Below are positions 55,172 through 64,000 of a DNA stretch of 64,000 bases, one piece after another. The stretch lies in contig NC_086363.1 of NCBI RefSeq assembly GCF_036324505.1, positions 3,699,290-3,763,289 on the forward strand, read 5' to 3'. Positions within the stretch are counted from its first letter, which is position 1; every line of letters begins with the position of its first letter. A program made the translations under genes and the position numbers. This DNA is from Eleginops maclovinus (taxonomy: Eukaryota > Chordata > Actinopteri > Perciformes > Eleginopidae). The notes under the pieces were generated by a model. The model was not told the origin of the DNA. It saw nothing but the letters and a program-made list of their open reading frames with translations, and did not search any database.

Positions 55172-57296
55172 GTTGGCAGCCTTAGTCCTACCGGAGGAAC
55201 AGAATAATGCATTTAAAATCAGAATGACATAACAAGCGTGTGGTGCAGACACTGCAGACCTCTGTGCAGGAACAAAACAAGCATGAAAACGCTGCTGGTG
55301 ACTCATGTGAGATGTTTGAGTGGCAAAACGAAATGTGTAAGATCTGAACCCTCATGCAAGGAGTAAAAAAAAACACTTCACCACAGAGAAAGAAATATCA
55401 CCACCAAGAGGCTCCTATTAGTGAGACATAAATCAGAGTCAGAATTCCTTTCTACAGTATGTCCCAATAATGCATACAAAAACTGAAAGATTAAGGCTTA
55501 AAAATCAGCCAATGTTCAGGTGGAGACAGATGAAGATAACTTTGTTCTAGTCTAAATATGTGACATTTTCAGATTCTTTCAATTCAGTTTGTTATTTTTT
55601 AACTACCTCTACTACCATCAATGAGAACCCTTGATTTCAAAATCCTGCCGTTGTGCCTCTCTTGTCAGTGGCAGGAACCCGCCCTTCTACAGATCCTTTT
55701 CATAGTCCTGCCTCAACAAACCCAAAGCCACGGCCAACCACAATGAATGCAAAGGCTTCTGTGTGGCGTGGAGAAAAGGAAAGCACAGAGAATGTGAATG
55801 TGCTTCACAGCTTCTGTTATCTGATCGTAAGAAAAAGCTTTCAATCTTGGAGGGGACAATTATCCATCGTTACACAAATCTCTGTATGTTATGCTGAGTT
55901 ACAGTTTCTGATAGATTCCTTTTGTGTCAGAAAACCTCTTGCTTTGAGGTCATCAGCTTGCTCCATGAAATATTAAGGCAAGCAGAGGATCTATAATTTT
56001 CAAATCTATTACAGCATCTGTTGGGATACCACAGAGTCTCAGAGATTCTGCGCTCACTGGAGGTGGAAAGCTGGTTATGTGATATTTGTGATAATCAGCA
56101 GAGCAAATGATGGTCCAAATAAAAGCTGGTTACAGAAAAACCTAACACCTACAGGGATTTAGTTTAGGAACATGGATCTCATTAACCTAATTTCAGCCAT
56201 TTCTGTATTTTGCACAATTAGCACTTATCAGAACTAATTGGTGTTTGTCTCTGCCCTGTCCTTTACAAAAATAATGATAGTTCCTGGCGATGGTAATTTT
56301 AGGTTGTTATGTTGCACTCTGGAGTCAGGGCTTTTACACGCAGCCCTTTTTCTTGTTGTTTTATATTTTTAAAGGTTAAATATTTCATAAATAAAGTAAT
56401 GAAGCTGAGAGTTGTTATTCCAAGTATTGTCTGCTTGTTCTTAGTATTTACAATTAATTATATTGATTTAATGCCAATGATTGTTTCTCTAATGCCGGGC
56501 TTCACTTTTACATTTCTACACCCAATCAAATAAATTGCCAATGACATTTTTCCCCCTCTGTCTTTGTGTTTCTATGGGTATCTATATATTTCAAATTAAA
56601 ATGTACAGGAAAGAGTGTTTTATTCCCACATAATTAGGTCCCTACGTGATACTTCCAGATAATAATTGCAAAAAGCACCATGAGGAAGTCTAATGGGACC
56701 AACACACTGAGCCTCTTCTACAAACATCCCTCTGTGTGCATGTGTGTATTCTGCATGGATGGCTGTATGCAATGTGTTTGATGACGGGACACAATGGCCT
56801 CCCAGTCACACAGAATCAGACTCAAAGAGACGGAGGAGAGGAGACGGACGAGGGGAGGAGAGAGAACAGTGGACAGAATAATGAGGAGAGAAAGTTGTAC
56901 CCCACACAGATGACACTGAAATGGCTCCAAAATGTAGGAAGATTGCTCAGAGATCTCTAAAATAGGGAAATGTGTTTTGAACAACATCAAATCTATTCCC
57001 TCAGCATAAACAGAAATATTAGACACCTGGGTCGAACTCCTGTTGATCTCAGATTTAGGGGAGGGGTGCAAAAGAGATGGAGAACTTAACAAGAGAAGAG
57101 AGGAGGGTCACAGAAAGATAGAGGAAGAGTAGAGGCGGATGATGGTTGGAGATGAAGCGATGGTAGTAAACATGGTGGTGGTGGTGATGGGGGGTGTGCA
57201 GTATGGAAAGCAGTGCCCTAAAGGCCTGGCAGCCAGAATAAAAGATTGGTTTCCCGGGAGATGAGAACTGAAGAGCTTTCAGTAGAAAAAGCCTTA

Positions 57297-57300
<4 letters not shown>

Positions 57301-57335
<35 letters not shown>

Positions 57336-57373
57336 ACACACACACACATACACACACAACCACACACACACAC
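57301..57373. repeat. (CA)n microsatellite, interrupted
   Basis: CA units with a few interruptions (ACCACAC, ATACAC, AACCAC). Confidence 0.92.
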
Positions 57374-58643
57374 ATTCTCACACAATTGCATGTTAACGTA
57401 TGGTGAAGCATACTAAAACACTGATTTGCAAATGTGTTGGCAAAACACCAACACAATGAGATGGAACTTTAGAAACAGTTTGCTTTCACTCATTTTGATC
57501 ATTTCAGATAAAATGGCAAAGTTGTTCGACCTTTGGACCTTTCATTGTAGCGCCCCCATCAACCCAATCAGAGTGATTTACGACTGAAATCACTTTGGAA
57601 TAAAGAAAAGGAGACAGGCCTTCTTCAGGGTATACCGTATCTAACACAGCTGAGAAGAATTCTGCCTCAGTTGGATGAAAAGGATTAATGTCATTGGTCT
57701 TTCAAAAGCTCAGTCTTTTTTTTTCTTCTCCTGGCAGCTTTGGAACAATGACCCACATATCATCTGTTTGGATACTGATGCAGAGAGACCCTAGTGTAGA
57801 AAGTCAATTACCACTGTCTACTACAACAAATCCAATAGGATCTGACACTGTAGTGGAAACATATTGGAGTGGGAAGGGACTGCCAAACGTCTCCTATCTT
57901 ACACTGATATTAAATCCTGCAGATATGTATTTACAAATGGTCTCTTTTATTCAACACCTAAAGTTCTCCAGTTGGTTTCATTCATTCAGAATCAGGCTCT
58001 TTCTGTAATACATGAAAGGTAATTAAACACACACATATATTAACCTACTGTAATGTAATTAAGATACATGTCTCATGTGAGCAAGGGTTTTCTTTTTGTG
58101 CACAATTTAGAAAACAAGGGTAAATAAGTAGCAGTTAAACAGGTAGGGAGACAAATGTCTACCTGGAATTATTTATAACTGATATTCAGAGGCCCTGAGC
58201 TTTTGCTGCCACTTGTTCAGGTCAGCTGACGGACCGTGTGAGTGAGACACGGGGAGCTTTGTGTGTCTGTGAGGTCTGTAAGCCAAAGAAAATTAGTCAA
58301 ACAGAAATAAGTCAGCTTATATAATTGACACTCTTGACAGTGACACCTTTAATACTCACAAACACACACAGTAAGCCCTGCAGCTGATCGAAGGAAAGGA
58401 GATTATCAATGAGGGGAGGCACCGTTCAGGTCCTATGGGGACCAATAGGGGCATCTGTGGACCACTCCACACTGTAGACTGTGATGTTGGTGTGTTGGGT
58501 CTATGTGTGTGTGTGTTTGTGTGTTTGTGTGTTTACTTTCTGCTGTGTCACAGAAGGTATGACAGACAAACACACACACCAACAGTGACATGCAAGGCAG
58601 CATTTCAAACTCACACTGTGACCAGCGGCTTCAGCAAACACAT

Positions 58644-58645
<2 letters not shown>

Positions 58646-58739
<94 letters not shown>
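58646..58739. repeat. (CA)n microsatellite
   Basis: About 47 uninterrupted CA units in dpysl5 intron 1. Confidence 0.96.
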
Positions 58740-58741
<2 letters not shown>

Positions 58742-59251
58742 ACTGCAGCTATCAGTCCACTTTATGATCACATTTGCACACGCAGAGACACACCCTGACT
58801 TCTCTCCGTGCAGGCAGTTTTTTTAATGGGCGCGTTAATTAATAATGAATGAGGAGCAGCAGGCAGAAAGTCCTCGTCAAAATGTCACACATGTTTTTAT
58901 AGCTGCATAGACGGTCAGACCAGACAGCTTCAAAACGGTTGTCCTCCATGAACAATACCAATTGGCCAGGTTGTACTTTTAGGCTACAGTACATCATTCA
59001 TAATTGAAAGTTTTGTATGAGATGCATTTTCTAAATCCATATCGTTTTGTGGTTCATTTCAAAGGTTTTCTTAGAGATCCTTAGCATGTCTTTGCTCATG
59101 GAAACCTAATTTAATTTCCTCCATCTTTAGAAACAGTGTAAATGGGACACATTAGCTGCTTACATCCTCAGCAGTTTCCGAGCAAGTGCAGGCTGCATGT
59201 GTGGCATGGAAATGTGTGTGTGTGGGGTGGGGTGTGTCTGCGTGTGTCTGC

Positions 59252-59369
<118 letters not shown>

Positions 59370-59711
59370 GTGTTGATGCATGTTGCAAGTAAGAAGAAAG
59401 GAGTAGACAAAAGCTGACTCCTTGATCTGGAGAGTAATCGCCACAGGGAGGGTGTACAGTGTGTGTTTGTCTGCAAGTAATATGTGTGTGTGTTTAATTA
59501 CCTTTCCTATGTGTGAGCTTGTGTACTGTAGGTGTGAGTTGGTGTGTGTGTGTGTGTACAGTAGAGCTATTTAAAAATCCAGGACATGTGAGAATCAGAC
59601 AACTTCCTAACACACTGCAGGTAAGAATAGACATCAGACACACAGCAGGATGAGGTTTAAAGAGGAGTGGGTGCTGCTGGAGGGTCCGGGATGAATAAGC
59701 CATTAGTGAAT

Positions 59712-59712
<1 letters not shown>

Positions 59713-59747
<35 letters not shown>
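59713..59747. repeat. (CA)n microsatellite
   Basis: About 17 CA units. Confidence 0.92.
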
Positions 59748-59749
<2 letters not shown>

Positions 59750-60596
59750 TAAACAGAAAATAACAACAGTGGTCGCATAACTAAGTAGGCCAACGCTCAG
59801 AGGATTAGGGCCGTCTCTCTCACACACACTCCTTCTCTCTGTCGTCTACATGCACCCTTTTGTCACACTGTAATTTAATAGTTTTGGGAAGGACAGGCAT
59901 CATCTTTTATTCATCTATCGTGGTCTCATTTCACTCTCCGTCTGGCCAAATGAAAGAGTTATGAAAGAGCTGCAGTCTGACCTTTGACCCTTCAGCCTGT
60001 GCCACAAATATCAACGTCAGAATAAACTGATTCATATTATTGTTCATTTTGTTTCTATCCATTAAAAGGTGCAATGTGTAATGCCTAGCCACACACTCCA
60101 AAGAAGTAGGGGCAGCATTTCACCTCTACTATCAGGATTATATAATCTAAATGCAAATTCTGGCAATGTCTAAAATAAATGCACATTCATGCTCCTCAGA
60201 GGATGACACATGGTAAAACCACACCTATTACAAAGTGTTTTGAGTGTTTTTTAAGCATTTGTCTTTTGCTTAATACTGCTGCACATTCCTGATGAGCATC
60301 CATAGTTATTTGAACGTGCAGCTGAATAAATGCAACCCTAATGTTATACAGCATGGTTACGTCATCTAGTTCAGATGGTGTCTAATATATTCAATTCATT
60401 GTGCTACACTGTGGACCCCTGGAGCCCCCTTGAGCAACCTCGAGGATCCTTAAACCAAATGATTTTAAAAGCTCAAACCCACCAACCGATGCAGGCCTGC
60501 AGGAAAAGCTGCATGCACAAAAAAAAACATTAATGCAAAAGTAGGTTGTAAAACAGGACATCAAATCACCTGTTCAAATCACATTATGTTCCCAAC

Positions 60597-60600
<4 letters not shown>

Positions 60601-60635
<35 letters not shown>
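60601..60635. repeat. (CA)n microsatellite
   Basis: About 17 CA units. Confidence 0.92.
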
Positions 60636-60638
<3 letters not shown>

Positions 60639-60749
60639 CAGAATCGTTTGTATGCATGACGATTCTCATCAGCACTACCTCTGTGACTCAATACATCAGA
60701 TAGGACAGAGAAAAAGCCTATAAACGAATATCACACTTACATAACGATC

Positions 60750-60844
<95 letters not shown>
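60750..60844. repeat. (CA)n microsatellite
   Basis: About 47 CA units, continued by a few degenerate units to 60867. Confidence 0.95.
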
Positions 60845-60846
<2 letters not shown>

Positions 60847-61336
60847 ACACACACAAACACACACACCTCACGCAATTTCGTCGCCCAAAGGCAAACGATG
60901 CTTACAACATACGATCAATGTTCATCCTTTTTCTCCTGATTTAGCCTCACTTGACAAACACAATGTCACTTTATATATCATTCAATAAAGACTTGGCTTG
61001 CATTAATTAATGTCCATTCCTATGCAGAGGGAGGGATGCATCATTGGGTGACTGCAAATGTAAATGACACAGATTCTGTGAAAAACACTTGATATTAAGC
61101 TAACATGGATGTGCCACGTAGAAAATAAACGGTTATTAATTATCACCGTTAGTCGAGACCATATCAATCATTTTAAGGGTCTAAATGGTAATATTGAGGT
61201 TACATCATGTTTTATTATTGCTAACCATTACCTAATTTACAAAAATACTCAATGACATGTTAGATATTTACATATTTTTTGGCTTCTTACCCTTTTTCTT
61301 TCGATTCTCAGATCCTCCTCTAACGAAGCTTCTCAC

Positions 61337-61560
61337 CGTTGCCCAGCACCAGCCGAGTGAGCGAGGACAGCTGGCACAGCGCGAGCCGCAGATGCTTCAA
61401 TGCCAGCAGCCAATCAGATGCCTCTTTTACCTGAGTAACGGAAAAACTGACCAATAGGAGGCGATCATTTTCTACCGAAGGGGTCTCCTCTGCTCAGAAG
61501 ACAGGGGCGTGTCCCTGCCGGCTGAGCCTCATGCTGCCTTCAAATGCTGTCGGACATACT
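61337..61560 (-). promoter_or_regulatory. dpysl5: Possible dpysl5 non-coding exon 1 and promoter
   Basis: GC-richer island in AT-rich sequence, with a good donor at its left edge on the minus strand (AACG-GTGAGAAG). It also has CCAATAGG and CCAATCAGA boxes on +, the first of which reads CCTATTGG on -. Assignment rests on position and splice-site match only. Confidence 0.4.
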
Positions 61561-63681
61561 GCGGTTAGGTTGATATACGGTGTATGTTGCAAATTATGAA
61601 TATTCTCAATGACTAAAGGTACTAACTACAACATGAACAGATGATTGATACAAGTGTCAACTGATTTATAATTGACAACCTTTTACTTTAGGCAGATCAA
61701 CAAATATAATAGTTTCACACTGTTTCGATTACTGATTAAATAGTATTTAACTATAAACCTAGTAATCAACCTCAATTTTCGGGAAACAGATAGGTGTACC
61801 GGCCAGGAAAAAGCAATGTACAGCTGTGGAGGGAGGCAGCAGCCAAGTATATTATAGCCAGTCTAGCAAATTAACATCAGCTTACAAAAACAGTATGTTA
61901 AGCACACAACACACTCAATTGTGTTATTGTGTGGCTTTGATGAACCTGAAGTAACACTAACTACAAGACTACTCAAGGTAGATGTAGACCAGCAACAGAG
62001 GTAGTAATGTAATACACATTAAATGGAGTTTGCTGGCTGATAAAGGAGTAGAGATAACTGCTTTATTTTCCTGATGGAAAAGTAAAACGATGAAAATATT
62101 CCTATGTACTTCGACTGATACTGAAAACAAAAGCAAAAATTCACATAAAGGTAGAAAACACTTAATCACAAGAAACAGTCCTTTTTTTTTATTCACGGTT
62201 CATTTCTTACATTGTTCAAGTACAAAGTTAAAATGCCTTTTTAATTATTTCATATTCATACAAGAGTAAAATAATAATAGTGCCTTTTCATTACTACGAC
62301 AAACTTAAATACAGTCATTGTAAAGACAAACTTGATTTATACTCCTAACAATATATTTTTCTTATTTTCAGATAAAATTTTAGCACCTTTTGAAACACCA
62401 CCAGGTCCTCCTTTTTCCTAAAAGCTCATCTTTCCTTAAGTCCATGAGATGAGTGTCTGCATGCGCCACAGCATTGTATGTGTGTCGATGTTGTGCATGT
62501 ATCTCTGCGTTTGTGTGTGTTAATAACAGTGTTTTGAGAGTTTTATGTTTGTTAGTGTATCAGTGTTGAAAACAGCGCATCACTCAGCCTAAAAGCTGTT
62601 GATAGGCAAACATAAACACCATCACCGAGTCTCCCATCGTTTAGAAATACCGTCTCCATTCTTCTTGCTTTAATTCGTCTGCACTCTCAAACAGATGTGT
62701 TGACATCACACAAAATGAAATGTAGATGTGCTTGTCAAAGAAGTGGATCCTCTTTAATGTTCAACAGAGCATATTAACAAACACAAACACCGTCAGTTCT
62801 CTTTGGGGTTTGATTTGTTACTTAAACACTTGTCTGACAACTGTGTATCCTTGTCTCCGAATTCATCTGTTGACCCCTCAGAGGCCTGATAAATACCAAG
62901 TTGAATTACATGTGCTAAACAGTTTGTATTCTCTGCTTGGTTTTTTGAATTCATATGAGAAAAGCAGTAGGGTGAAACTAAAACAGAGATGAAAATGTGT
63001 CTTCAACAAATTATTTAGCTCCAGTAACCTGAACATCAATGTGCTTTTGACTGCTGAAGAAACACATGATTGACATTTTGCTCGGGAAATTTGTGACCAG
63101 TTTGTGAATATTTTATAATGAGAGTTTTTGATAAAGTTAATTATTGCTAACTGATAATTTAGTGTCAGAAAAAAATAGGAAATCCGTTAATTTTATGTTG
63201 CAGTCGACTTCCTTTATTTTTCTTTCCTGTCCTTGTATTTACTTCATTTTCCCCCAGATGTCAGGATTTCTGTGTTTTCTTCTATATTTGTCATCAACAA
63301 CACTCCATTCTGTGTCATTTCAACCCGCTGCTGTTTGAGAGTGTGCTTTAACAAAATGTCTTTCAGCATCCTTCGGTACAATAGAACAAGTCACTATACT
63401 AACTGTAATATATGCTTTCTCGAGCCTCTCCTTCCTCTCTAGGCTGAGACTGAACTGAGCACCAACCTGGAACAGTACACACACACGATAACAGATTATT
63501 ATTGTAATTATTATTACCATGATTATTATTATCATTACTCCCTAATCTAACATGGATTCAGAGATTACACTGACTGACTGACATGCAGCACCTGGGGGGG
63601 AGGGGGTTGTGAAAGGGGGGGGGAGTCTTGGAGCACCAAGCCTGATGGCAACCGGCGGCCGGCAAAAACACAGTTTGTATG

Positions 63682-63715
<34 letters not shown>

Positions 63716-64000
63716 TGTGTGTGTTGTAGTGGAAGGAGAAAGCTTTAAGACGGCACTGTGTTTCCAGCATGTGTGTGTGTTTCTGTTTCTGCATTAGTGT
63801 GTGTCTGTGTGTGTGTGTGTGTGTGTGTGCGTAACCTGCAAGAGTTATGTAAAAAAGAGTTTAAAGAGTTCTAAAAAGCACCTGAAGGTTGGTTTTATAA
63901 ACGGAGAGTAAACATGATGGAAAAAAGGTTGAACCTGCTGGTTTATTGTTAATTCTTGTAAATATATGTGTATGTATTTGTGTGTGTGTGTGAGCATTGA
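61561..64000. other. Unassigned right end of window
   Basis: No gene recognised. The stretch from about 62,170 rightward is AT-rich and ORF-poor, with an AATAAA-like A-rich signal on the minus strand near 62190-62180. It could be the 3' UTR of a minus-strand neighbour lying beyond the window. (GT)n tracts are at 63683-63714 and 63798-63829. Confidence 0.35.

Noticed and set aside
61340..61380. CAGCACC and GGACAG half-sites that recall a REST/NRSF element at the dpysl5 promoter
   Set aside because: The gap between halves is 14 nt, which fits neither the canonical nor the expanded spacing.

Overview
The window is vertebrate nuclear DNA, almost certainly from a ray-finned fish and probably a percomorph teleost. 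The evidence is six intron-rich genes with mostly short introns, very dense (CA)n/(GT)n microsatellites, a fish-type non-LTR retrotransposon, hAT elements and four identical tRNA-Ala genes. Nothing prokaryotic is present. All six protein genes were assembled exon by exon; every junction has GT/AG borders and keeps frame, and each product is close to its human counterpart in length.

Layout. Block 1 (1-14,100) holds pbk (+, mitotic kinase), esco2 (-, cohesin acetyltransferase) and ccdc25 (+). In human these genes lie together at 8p21. esco2 and ccdc25 are divergent, and the esco2 start region carries an E2F-type site spaced 4 nt from a CHR-like site. Block 2 (14,100-22,340) has no protein gene of the host. 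It holds two tRNA-Ala genes on +, a nearly complete L2/Rex1-like LINE in minus orientation, a hAT transposase remnant, two tRNA-Ala genes on - and an intron-containing tRNA-Tyr on -. The two tRNA-Ala pairs are arms of an inverted duplication. Block 3 (22,340-61,340) holds tmem214, mapre3 and dpysl5, all on -, neighbours at human 2p23. So the tRNA/transposon block sits at the junction of two human synteny blocks. From 61,340 to 64,000 no gene is recognised; it may include a neighbour's 3' UTR.

The genes are not an operon and share no single pathway. pbk and esco2 are both cell-cycle genes (mitotic kinase, S-phase cohesion). mapre3 and dpysl5 both act on microtubules in neurons. tmem214 is an ER membrane protein.

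The most notable non-gene signals are: (1) long CA repeats placed just downstream of splice donors in four of the six genes, always CA on the transcribed sense strand; (2) the inverted tRNA-Ala duplication at the synteny junction, with a LINE tail about 7 nt after one tRNA; (3) a short hAT derivative with a perfect 8-bp target duplication in a pbk intron; (4) a five-copy 32-bp minisatellite with MYB-like sites just inside tmem214 intron 1. I found no wholly new system; the splice-site repeat pattern and the tRNA palindrome are the best candidates for follow-up.
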